Shown: piece by piece, positions 45,203 to 52,846 of the stretch | How the letters are laid out: the number at the start of each line of letters is the position of its first letter | How positions within the stretch are numbered: the stretch's first letter is position 1 | Assembly (NCBI RefSeq): GCF_013408415.1 | Contig: NZ_JACCAA010000001.1 | Coordinates: 2,914,001-2,978,000, forward strand | DNA length: 64,000 nt | Origin: Nocardioides daedukensis | GTDB lineage: Bacteria > Actinomycetota > Actinomycetes > Propionibacteriales > Nocardioidaceae | Reading direction: 5' to 3' | Made by a program: the position numbers and the translations under genes | Notes under the pieces: generated by a model | Database searches by the model: none | What the model was told of the DNA's origin: nothing | What the model saw: the letters and a program-made list of their open reading frames with translations, nothing else

Positions 45203-45819
45203 CAGTGCGACTCTTCGCCCTCGGCGTCGCTGTGTCCGCCGTCCTCGTCCTTGGCGACGCCCGGGTCGGTGGCGTGGTTGTCGGTCGGGGTCAGCTTCTC
45301 GCCGTCCTGGCCGGCCCAGTGGCCGTTGTTGTTGACGACCGGTACGTCGAGGGTGACCGGGTCGCCCTCGTCGAAGGTGAAGGTGACCTTGACGAAGTCG
45401 CCGGCCTTGAAGTCGCCGGTGACCTTGATGCCGGCGACGTCGCGGCCCTCGCGCTCGGGGAGCGGCTTCTCCTCGAGGGTGGCGATGCGGGTGTAGTCAC
45501 CGGCGCGCACCAGGATCGGCTCACTGAGCTCGGCGGTCACGTCACCGGAGACCTCGGTCAGCTTCTTGTCCGCGCTGCCGGCCTTCTCGCCGACCGCAAC
45601 CGAGTCGTTGTTCACCAGGCTGGTGACCAGGGTGCCGGAGCCGTCCTTGGTCGCCACGATGACAGCGTTGAGTACGTCGACCCGCTCGCTGCGGTCGTTC
45701 GCGCCGGGGGCAGGCGTGTAGACCTTGTCCGTCGCAAAGCTGCAGGAGGAGAGTGCCGGGGCAGCGAGCACGAGCGCGCCGATGGCGGTGGCGCGGGCGA
45801 TTCGGGTGCGAAGCAGCAT
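45202..45819 (-). CDS. Putative lipoprotein, unknown function
   Basis: A 205-residue exported lipoprotein: ATG 45819 with AAGG upstream, and a signal peptide with lipobox ALSSC (Cys at about residue 26). The mature part is beta-rich with an Asp/Glu/His-rich C-terminus ([25 protein letters not shown]) that could bind a metal. It overlaps gpmA by one base and is co-transcribed. Not recognised beyond this; weak resemblance to DUF461/PCuAC-type periplasmic proteins. Confidence 0.8.
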   Translation of the reverse strand: MLLRTRIARATAIGALVLAAPALSSCSFATDKVYTPAPGANDRSERVDVLNAVIVATKDGSGTLVTSLVNNDSVAVGEKAGSADKKLTEVSGDVTAELSEPILVRAGDYTRIATLEEKPLPEREGRDVAGIKVTGDFKAGDFVKVTFTFDEGDPVTLDVPVVNNNGHWAGQDGEKLTPTDNHATDPGVAKDEDGGHSDAEGEESH

Positions 45820-45889
45820 CTGTGAGCCTTCGTTGTCGTCGGCGGACCGTCTCTGACCGGACCGCGGCATGCGGATCACACCATATCGT

Positions 45890-46675
45890 TCAACGGGCGA
45901 GCCCGGAGGTGAGGGCTGCCACGATGAGCAGAGCCCCACTCACGACCAACCAGACGATCGAGATCAGCATCAGCTTGGGCGCTCCGGTCTTGAGCGCGAT
46001 CTTGAGCGGGAGGCTGGAGCTGCCGTCCTTGTTGTCGTCGACCAGGCCCGGCAGGGAACGGATCAGGTGCACGCCGATGCCGATCAGGGCGGCGGTGATG
46101 GTGATCGCCACCGTGGGCGGGTCGCCGGCGTCGTCGCGGCCCCAGCCGCCCCACGACAGGAAGGTGGGGAAGGCGCCGAAGGTCAGGGCCCAGGGCACGA
46201 ACGAGAAGCGGGTACGTCGCAGCAAGCCCGCGTTGGTGATCATCGCGACCGCGAGGATGGCGAGATGGGCGATGCCGGCGGCGAGACCGTTGGCGATGGA
46301 CAGCGGGATCACCAGTAGGACGCCGCAGGCGATGGCAAAGGTGAGGGTGCTCCTGTCCAGATAACCCTCGGCCACGGGCTTGTTCGTGCGTCCGTGCAGC
46401 CGGTCGCGCTTGGCGTCGACCAGGTCGTTGTGCCACCCGAGCAGGACCTGTCCGACCAGCACTGTGACCGCGACGAGTGCGATCTCGCGTCCGCTGCGAC
46501 CTGCCAGCGCAGCGCCCACGGCCAGGGCCAGCGTGACCAGGACGCCGTGGCGCAGGTGAGCCGCGCGCCACAATGCGATGGGCAGGGATCGACCGATGTC
46601 GAACGGGGCGTCGTCGAGCAGGCGCGGGTTGTCACCGCGCACCTGACGAACGGGCTTGTACTTCTTCGCAGGCAT
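45890..46675 (-). CDS. UbiA-family prenyltransferase
   Basis: A 261-residue membrane protein with seven to nine spans. The first Asp-rich motif is WHNDLVDAKRDR (NDxxDxxxD) and the second is SLPGLVDDNKDG, the Mg-diphosphate sites of UbiA prenyltransferases. Related actinobacterial proteins of this size are annotated as MenA- or UbiA-like. It could prenylate a quinone head group or another polycyclic acceptor. Alone on the strand, divergent from carD. Confidence 0.87.
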   Translation of the reverse strand: MPAKKYKPVRQVRGDNPRLLDDAPFDIGRSLPIALWRAAHLRHGVLVTLALAVGAALAGRSGREIALVAVTVLVGQVLLGWHNDLVDAKRDRLHGRTNKPVAEGYLDRSTLTFAIACGVLLVIPLSIANGLAAGIAHLAILAVAMITNAGLLRRTRFSFVPWALTFGAFPTFLSWGGWGRDDAGDPPTVAITITAALIGIGVHLIRSLPGLVDDNKDGSSSLPLKIALKTGAPKLMLISIVWLVVSGALLIVAALTSGLAR

Positions 46676-46899
46676 AGGCGGAAGTATTGACCAGACAGGG
46701 CACCGATGTGGTCATTCCATGCCGACTTCTCCGAGTCCGGACGAACGCGCACCGGGCCCCACGGAGCGCTGAGAACCGTTGCCCACCACAAGCGTCAAGG
46801 TTCTGTCAAGCCTGCATTTGCCACCTGACCTGCGCAAACGTGGAAAGAGCACTCCGCTGGCCGTGTTAGACTGGTCACCTAGGAAGGGGTACTTGGCAC

Positions 46900-47385
46900 A
46901 TGACATTTACCGTCGGCGAAACGGTTGTTTACCCAAATCACGGAGCAGCGGTCATCGAGGACATCGAGACGCGCACCATCAAGGGAGAAGACAGGGAATA
47001 CCTGGTTCTCCGCATCGTCGCACAGCAGGACCTCGTTGTTCGAGTCCCTGCCTGCAACCTCGACCTGGTCGGGGTTCGCGACGTCGTGGACAAGGAGGGA
47101 CTCGACCGCGTGTTCGACGTCCTCCGTGCCGCGCACGTCGAGGAGCCGACGAACTGGTCGCGTCGCTACAAGGCGAACCTTGAGAAGCTGCACTCGGGTG
47201 ATGTGATGAAGGTGGCCGAGGTCGTCCGCGACCTGTGGCGCCGTGAGCGTGACCGTGGCCTCTCTGCCGGTGAGAAGCGGATGCTGGCGAAGGCTCGCCA
47301 GATCCTCGTCTCCGAGCTGGCACTGGCCGAGAAGACCAACGAGGACAAGGCGGAAGCCATCCTCGATGAGGTCCTCGCCAGCTGA
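46900..47385 (+). CDS. carD: RNA polymerase-binding transcription factor CarD
   Basis: A 161-residue protein: N-terminal Tudor-like RNAP-interacting domain ([27 protein letters not shown], about 1-60) and a helical DNA-binding domain (about 65-160) with [31 protein letters not shown] and [26 protein letters not shown]. CarD stabilises open promoter complexes and is essential in mycobacteria. ATG 46900 follows AGGAAGG. The upstream TGTTAGACT is a likely -10 region. Confidence 0.96.
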   Translation: MTFTVGETVVYPNHGAAVIEDIETRTIKGEDREYLVLRIVAQQDLVVRVPACNLDLVGVRDVVDKEGLDRVFDVLRAAHVEEPTNWSRRYKANLEKLHSGDVMKVAEVVRDLWRRERDRGLSAGEKRMLAKARQILVSELALAEKTNEDKAEAILDEVLAS

Positions 47386-47411
47386 GGTCGCACTCGACGC
47401 AACGATCAGGA

Positions 47412-47440
47412 AGCCCCCGCCGGTACGCCCGGCGGGGGCT
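47412..47440 (+). terminator. carD terminator
   Basis: AGCCCCCGCCGG pairs with a CCGGCGGGGGCT-like arm around TACG, 27 nt after the carD stop. Confidence 0.85.
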
Positions 47441-47573
47441 CCTGCATTTCGCGGTGCGAGCGCGCCGTGAGGCGGTGAGGACATGTTGACATCTGCGTGT
47501 AACAAACCAGGCGATTCATGAAATCTGCGCTACCTACGGTCTGAGGTGTTCCCACAGATCGAGGAGTCCACCC

Positions 47574-49103
47574 GTGAGCACCGAGACGACGTACGACGCA
47601 TCCGCGGCCACCCCGGGCGGCGAGCTGCCGGGCCGAGGGGGATTCACTCCCGGCGGAGTCACCATCGACGACTGGCGCCCGGAGGACGAGTCGTTCTGGG
47701 AGAGCGGCGGCAACCGGGTTGCCAGGCGCAACCTGGTCTGGTCGATCTTCTCCGAGCACCTCGGCTTCTCCGTCTGGCTGCTCTGGAGCGTGAGCGCCGC
47801 CCTCCTGGTCAAGGTGGGCTTCGACTTCAGCACCTCCCAGCTGTTCATCCTGATCGCGGTGCCCAACCTGGTCGGCTCGCTGATCCGGTTGCCCTACACC
47901 TTCGCGGTGCCGAAGTTCGGTGGCCGCAACTGGACCGTGGTGAGTGCCTCGATGCTGCTGGTCCCGACACTGCTCTTCGCGGTCTTCGTGCAGCGACCCG
48001 GGACGCCCTACTGGGTCTTCCTCCTGATCGCGGCCACCGCAGGCCTCGGCGGCGGCAACTTCGCCTCGTCGATGGCCAACATCAACTTCTTCTATCCCGC
48101 ACGGAAGAAGGGCACGGCGCTCGGGCTCAACGCGGCCGGCGGCAACCTCGGCGTCGCGATCATCCAGTTCTTCCTGCCGATCATCGTCGGCGGCGCGGGC
48201 GCGTTCGGCCTGATCAAGGCCTCCGGGAGCGGCATCGCGCTGGAGCGGGTGGGCTATCTCTATGCGGCCCTCGCCCTGCTCGGCGCGGTCTGTGCCTGGA
48301 AGTTCATGAACAACCTGTCGATGGCCCGGTCGCGTCCCCGCGAGCAGCTCGCCGTGCTCAGGCACAAGCACACGTGGGTGATGTCGTTCCTCTACATCGG
48401 CACCTTCGGCTCGTTCATCGGCTACTCCGCGGCGATGCCGCTGCTGATCAAGCTCAACTTCTGGGTGCCCACCGCTGACGGCGCCGGCGCCGGGATCAAC
48501 TTCGCCCACTACGCATTCCTCGGTGCCCTGGTCGGCTCCGTGGCCCGGCCGTTCGGTGGCTGGCTGGCCGACAAGTACGGCGGCGCGCGGGTCACCTTCT
48601 GGACGTTCGTCGCGATGATCGTCGGCACCCTGGCCGTCCTGTGGACGCTCTCCCAGCTGACCCCGAACCCGACCGCATCGGCGGCGATCGCGCAGCAGAA
48701 CCAGTCCTGGTTCCCGTGGTTCCTCGGCTTCTTCCTCTTCGTCTTCGCTGCCACCGGCATCGGGAACGGGTCGACGTACCGAATGATCCCGCTGATCTGG
48801 AGCAAGCGGGCGGTGGACTCGACGGCCGCGGGCAGCCCGGAGCGCCTCGCCGCGGTCTCGGGTGCGACCAAGCAGTCCTCGGCGGTGATCGGCATCGCCG
48901 GATCGATCGGCGCGATCGGCGGCTTCCTGATCCCGATGACCTTCGGTGCCCCCTGGGTCGAGGACCCGGTGGCCGCGGTCAAGGGCGCGTTCCTCGTGTT
49001 CACCTGCTTCTACGGTGTCTGCCTGACCGTGACCTGGTTCTTCTACACCCGGCGTTCGTTCCTGGCCGGTCGGGTGCCGAGCCTTGCCGGTGCGGGGATC
49101 TGA
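47574..49103 (+). CDS. narK: Nitrate/nitrite transporter NarK (MFS)
   Basis: A 509-residue MFS transporter. It starts at GTG 47574 with GAGGAG upstream. It has the nitrate-porter signature in GLGGGNFASSMANINFFYPARKKGTALGLNAAGGNLGV and a second similar set (GNGSTYRMIPLIW) in the C-terminal half. Twelve membrane spans are expected, with a soluble N-terminal extension of about 50 residues. It imports nitrate or exchanges nitrate/nitrite for the reductases encoded downstream; the next gene starts five bases later. The upstream 130 nt are AT-richer than coding DNA but no clear GlnR box was found. Confidence 0.93.
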   Translation: MSTETTYDASAATPGGELPGRGGFTPGGVTIDDWRPEDESFWESGGNRVARRNLVWSIFSEHLGFSVWLLWSVSAALLVKVGFDFSTSQLFILIAVPNLVGSLIRLPYTFAVPKFGGRNWTVVSASMLLVPTLLFAVFVQRPGTPYWVFLLIAATAGLGGGNFASSMANINFFYPARKKGTALGLNAAGGNLGVAIIQFFLPIIVGGAGAFGLIKASGSGIALERVGYLYAALALLGAVCAWKFMNNLSMARSRPREQLAVLRHKHTWVMSFLYIGTFGSFIGYSAAMPLLIKLNFWVPTADGAGAGINFAHYAFLGALVGSVARPFGGWLADKYGGARVTFWTFVAMIVGTLAVLWTLSQLTPNPTASAAIAQQNQSWFPWFLGFFLFVFAATGIGNGSTYRMIPLIWSKRAVDSTAAGSPERLAAVSGATKQSSAVIGIAGSIGAIGGFLIPMTFGAPWVEDPVAAVKGAFLVFTCFYGVCLTVTWFFYTRRSFLAGRVPSLAGAGI

Positions 49104-49107
49104 GCCC

Positions 49108-51303
49108 GTGACCCAACCAGCGACCCGACCAGTGAACCAGACCCACTGCCCCTACTGCTCGCTGCAGTGCGGCATGCAGCTGAGCGGAACCGGCCCCCGC
49201 GGGCGTGGCCCCCTCGAGGTGAGCGAGTGGGCGGAGTTCCCGGTCAACGCCGGAGCCATGTGCCGCAAGGGCTGGACCTCGACCGGACTGCGTGGACACC
49301 GCGAACGACTGACCTCACCGCTGCTGCGCTCGAGCGTCTCCGGCGAGCTCGAGCCGGTGTCGTGGGAGCAGGCGCTGGACTTCATCGGCTCCCGCCTGGT
49401 CGCCCTGCGCGCCGCAGAGGGCGCGGACTCGATCGGCGTCTTCGGTGGCGGGGGACTGACCAACGAGAAGGCCTACCAGCTCGGGAAGTTCGCCCGGGTG
49501 GCGTTGGGCACCAGCCAGATCGACTACAACGGCCGCTGGTGCATGTCGTCCGCCGCGTCCGCCGGGACCAGGGCGTTCGGCGTCGACCGCGGCCTGCCGT
49601 TCCCGCTGGCCGACATCGAGCAGACCGACGTACTGGTCCTGGTCGGCTCCAACCTGGCCGAGACGATGCCGCCGGCCGCACGGCACCTGGCCGCGTTGCG
49701 CGAGCGCGGTGGGAAGGTCGTCGTGGTCGACCCACGGCGTACCCCCACTGCCGAGCTCGCCGACGTCCACATCCAGCCGGTCCCCGGCACCGACCTGGCC
49801 GTCGCGCAGTCGGTGCTGCACCAAGTGATCGCCAACGGGGACGTGGATTCGGACTACGTCCGCGACCGTACGACGGGGTTCGAGGTGGTCCGCGAGTCCG
49901 TGGCGACCTGGTGGCCCGAGCGCGGCGAACGGGTCAGCGGTGTGGCCGCCTCGGAGCTCCGCGACCTGGCCGCCCTGGTCGGCGGCGCCGAGCGAGTGAT
50001 CATCCTGACCGCGCGCGGCGCCGAGCAGCACGCGTCGGGATCCGACACCGTCCTGGGCTGGATCAACCTCGCCCTGGCGCTCGGCCAGTGCGGCAAGGCG
50101 TACGGCGGCTACGGCTGCCTGACCGGACAGGGCAACGGACAGGGCGGACGCGAGCACGGGCAGAAGGCCGACCAGCTGCCCGGCTATCGGATGATCGACG
50201 ACCCTGCGGCGCGCGCCCACGTCGCCGCGGTGTGGGGCGTCGAGCCGGATGCCCTTCCTGGCAAGGGGAAATCGGCCTATGAGCTGCTGGCGTCACTCGG
50301 TGAACCCGACGGCATCAAGGCGCTGCTGGTCTTCGCCTCCAACATCATCGTCTCCGCGCCCAATGCGCGGTTCGTCTCCGAGCGGATCGATTCCCTCGAC
50401 CTGCTGGTCGTCGCCGACATCGTGCTGTCCGAGACCGCCGCACGCGCGGACGTCGTACTGCCGATCACCCAGTGGTCCGAGGAGACCGGGACGATGACCA
50501 ACCTGGAGGGGCGAGTGATCCTGCGGCAACGCGCGATCAGCCCGCCCGAGGGCGTGCGCAGCGACCTGGACATCCTGGGCGAGCTGGCGACCCGGCTCGC
50601 GGCGCCGGTGGACTTCTCCACCGACCCCGAGGAGATCTTCGCCGAGCTGGGGCGCGCCTCGTCCGGTGGCAAGGCCGACTATGCCGGGATCACCTACGAC
50701 CGGATCCGTGCGGAGAACGGTGTGTTCTGGCCGTGCCCGACACTCGATCACCCCGGCACCGAGCGGATGTTCGCCGACTCCTTCTTCCACGACGACGGTC
50801 GGGCCAGGTTCCATGTGGTCGAGCACCGTGGGGCCGTCGAGCAACCGGACGAGCAGTTCCCGGTGGTGCTGACCACCGGGCGGGTGCTCGCGCACTACCA
50901 GTCCGGCGCGCAGACCCGACGGATCCGCGACCTGCCCGACGACGGGCCGTTCGTGGAGCTGCACCCGATGCTGGCCGGGCGGTGTGGCGTGATCGACGGG
51001 GAGCCGCTGCGGCTGACCACCCGGCGCGGCTCGATGGTGGCTCCCGCGCGGGTGGTGAGCACGATCCGCCCGGACACCGTCTTCGTACCGTTCCACTGGG
51101 TCGGCGCCAACCTGCTCACCAACGACGCGCTCGACCCGGCGTCGCGGATGCCCGAGTTCAAGGCGTGCGCCGTGCAGGTCCAACCCGCGTCCACCCGTCG
51201 CGAATTCACCTCCCAACCCCCGCCGACCCGTCGTGAGTTCACGCCCCAACCCCCGCCGACCCGTCGCGAATTCACATCCCAAGCACCCGGGGGGCTCGTA
51301 TGA
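49108..51303 (+). CDS. Assimilatory nitrate reductase catalytic subunit (molybdopterin, NasA-like) with repeat C-terminus
   Basis: A 731-residue molybdopterin oxidoreductase. The N-terminal [4Fe-4S] ligands are Cys in HCPYCSLQCGM and a later MCRKGW. The Mo-bis-MGD domains include NEKAYQLGKFARVALGTSQIDYNGRWCMSSA, GYGCLTGQGNGQGGREHGQKADQLPGYR and a C-terminal domain with LTTGRVLAHYQSGAQTRR. It reduces nitrate to nitrite. The last 35 residues are an 11-residue tandem repeat (TRREFTSQPPP-type) encoded by three 33-bp DNA repeats and not part of the enzyme fold. GTG 49108 start. It overlaps the next gene by four bases. Confidence 0.9.
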   Translation: MTQPATRPVNQTHCPYCSLQCGMQLSGTGPRGRGPLEVSEWAEFPVNAGAMCRKGWTSTGLRGHRERLTSPLLRSSVSGELEPVSWEQALDFIGSRLVALRAAEGADSIGVFGGGGLTNEKAYQLGKFARVALGTSQIDYNGRWCMSSAASAGTRAFGVDRGLPFPLADIEQTDVLVLVGSNLAETMPPAARHLAALRERGGKVVVVDPRRTPTAELADVHIQPVPGTDLAVAQSVLHQVIANGDVDSDYVRDRTTGFEVVRESVATWWPERGERVSGVAASELRDLAALVGGAERVIILTARGAEQHASGSDTVLGWINLALALGQCGKAYGGYGCLTGQGNGQGGREHGQKADQLPGYRMIDDPAARAHVAAVWGVEPDALPGKGKSAYELLASLGEPDGIKALLVFASNIIVSAPNARFVSERIDSLDLLVVADIVLSETAARADVVLPITQWSEETGTMTNLEGRVILRQRAISPPEGVRSDLDILGELATRLAAPVDFSTDPEEIFAELGRASSGGKADYAGITYDRIRAENGVFWPCPTLDHPGTERMFADSFFHDDGRARFHVVEHRGAVEQPDEQFPVVLTTGRVLAHYQSGAQTRRIRDLPDDGPFVELHPMLAGRCGVIDGEPLRLTTRRGSMVAPARVVSTIRPDTVFVPFHWVGANLLTNDALDPASRMPEFKACAVQVQPASTRREFTSQPPPTRREFTPQPPPTRREFTSQAPGGLV
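51190..51291 (+). repeat. 33-bp tandem repeat inside the nitrate reductase 3' end
   Basis: Units with core ACCCGTCGCGAATTCACC start at 51193, 51226 and 51259, exactly 33 bp apart, so the frame is kept. The plus-strand core CCGACCCGTC is shared with the intergenic array at 34948. It looks like a related 3'-end repeat that is translated here. Confidence 0.8.
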
Positions 51304-52700
51304 CGACCTCCGAACGGTTGGTGATCATCGGGAACGGGATGGCGGCGACCAGGCTTGTCGAAAGGCTCATCGCTCGCCGCTACCAAGGCCAGATCACCGT
51401 TCTCGGTGACGAGGAGGTGCCGGCGTACAACCGGATCCTGCTCTCCGCGGTCCTGGAGGGGACGCACACGCGTGAGGCGCTGACGATGCGTTCGGCCGGG
51501 TGGCATGCCTCGGTGGGCGTGGACCTGCGCCTGGGCAGTCGCGTGCTGGGCATCGACCGTGAGCGCTCGGACGTGATGCTGGTGGACGGGACGGTGATCT
51601 GCTTCGACAAGCTGGTGCTGGCGACCGGCGCGATCCCGACGCTGCCGCCGATCCGTGGCCTGGTGCAGATGGACGGACAGCTGCACCCCAAGGTGCACGC
51701 GTTCCGAAGCCTGGCCGACTGCGATCGGCTCCTCGAGACACTGCCCAGCGCGCGCCGGGCGGTCGTGGTCGGGGGAGGACTGCTCGGCATCCAGGTTGCC
51801 CGGGCGCTGAGCGTGCGCGGCGTGGACACCGAGATCGTCGAGGGAACCGACCACCTGCTCTCGACCCAGCTCGACGAACGCGGAGGCTCGATCCTCAAGC
51901 GGGGCTTGAAGAAGCTCGGCACCGCCGTCTACACCGGCGCCCGAGCCGTGCGGCTGACCGACGACGGGCTGCGACTCGACAACGGCTACACCCTGGACGC
52001 CGACCTGATCGTGCTGACCGCGGGCGGGCGGCCGTCGACGGCGTTGGCCCGCGGTGCGGGTCTCTACTGCCGGCGTGGTGTCGTCGTGGACTCGACGCTC
52101 GCCTCGATCACCGATCCGCGGATCCATGCCATCGGCGACTGTGCGGAGTTCGGTGGCAGGACCACCGGGTTCGTCCCGCCCGCATGGGAGCAGGCCGCCG
52201 TGCTCGCCGAGCTGTTGACCGGCTCGGAGGAGACCTATGACGGGTCACGCTCCGTGGCTCGCCTGCGTGCCTCCGACCTCGAGGTTGCCGTCCTCGGGGA
52301 GCCGGAGCGCACCGATGGGGAGGTGGTCGAGGTGACGAACCCGATCGCCGGCACCCACCGCAAGCTCGTCGTCCAGGGCGGCGTCATTGTCGCCGCCGCC
52401 CTGGTCGGCGACCTGTCCCGGGTCGGCCTGATCACCCAGCTGCACGATCGGCGCACGATCCTCGGCGCGAACGAGCCGGGTGAGCTGCTGATGGCCGAAC
52501 GGGCCAGCGACGAGCAGGCCGCCGAGCTGCCGGACGAGGCCGAGGTCTGTGCCTGTGCGGGCGTCAGTGCCGGCCGGATCCGAGCGTGCGCGTCGCTCGA
52601 CGAGGTGCGTGGCGCCACCCGCGCCACCACCGGTTGTGGTGGTTGCCGCTCGGTGGTCGAGCAGCTGCTCGGTGCGCCGAGGGCCCAACCCGTCTCCTGA
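51300..52700 (+). CDS. NAD(P)H/FAD oxidoreductase with C-terminal [2Fe-2S] domain (nitrate reductase electron-transfer partner)
   Basis: A 466-residue flavoprotein related to the NirB N-terminal half. It has IIGNGMAATRLVERL (FAD), VVVGGGLLGIQVARAL (NAD) and IHAIGDCAEFGG, followed by a BFD-like [2Fe-2S] domain at about 410-457 (VCACAGVSAGRIRAC and TGCGGCRSVV). It most likely passes electrons from NAD(P)H to the nitrate reductase encoded upstream. Its ATG overlaps the nitrate reductase stop (ATGA), so the two are coupled. Confidence 0.88.
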   Translation: MTTSERLVIIGNGMAATRLVERLIARRYQGQITVLGDEEVPAYNRILLSAVLEGTHTREALTMRSAGWHASVGVDLRLGSRVLGIDRERSDVMLVDGTVICFDKLVLATGAIPTLPPIRGLVQMDGQLHPKVHAFRSLADCDRLLETLPSARRAVVVGGGLLGIQVARALSVRGVDTEIVEGTDHLLSTQLDERGGSILKRGLKKLGTAVYTGARAVRLTDDGLRLDNGYTLDADLIVLTAGGRPSTALARGAGLYCRRGVVVDSTLASITDPRIHAIGDCAEFGGRTTGFVPPAWEQAAVLAELLTGSEETYDGSRSVARLRASDLEVAVLGEPERTDGEVVEVTNPIAGTHRKLVVQGGVIVAAALVGDLSRVGLITQLHDRRTILGANEPGELLMAERASDEQAAELPDEAEVCACAGVSAGRIRACASLDEVRGATRATTGCGGCRSVVEQLLGAPRAQPVS

Positions 52701-52761
52701 GCCGGGCGAGGCCAAGCGACGACAGGGGCGACCCCGCGCGTTGGTGAGCAAGGGTTTTCCT

Positions 52762-52784
52762 CCCCGAAACAAACAGAAACGGGG
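52762..52784. promoter_or_regulatory. Dyad with GAAAC repeats upstream of nirB
   Basis: CCCCG and CGGGG arms flank two GAAAC pentamers spaced five bases apart. GAAAC is half of the GlnR consensus (GTNAC-n6-GAAAC), but the GTNAC partner is not found at the correct spacing. The 146-nt gap between the two flavoprotein genes is AT-richer here and may hold a nirB promoter. Confidence 0.3.
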
Positions 52785-52846
52785 AGACAACACGGGGCTC
52801 ATAGGTTTCTTTCCACAGCGCAAGGCTGAATGGGAAGGACCTCGCA

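Noticed and set aside
47484..47530. GlnR-like site and TTGACA promoter before narK
   Set aside because: GTAAC is present but no GAAAC follows at the needed six-base spacing, and TTGACA has no -10 at 16-18 bp. Left unassigned.
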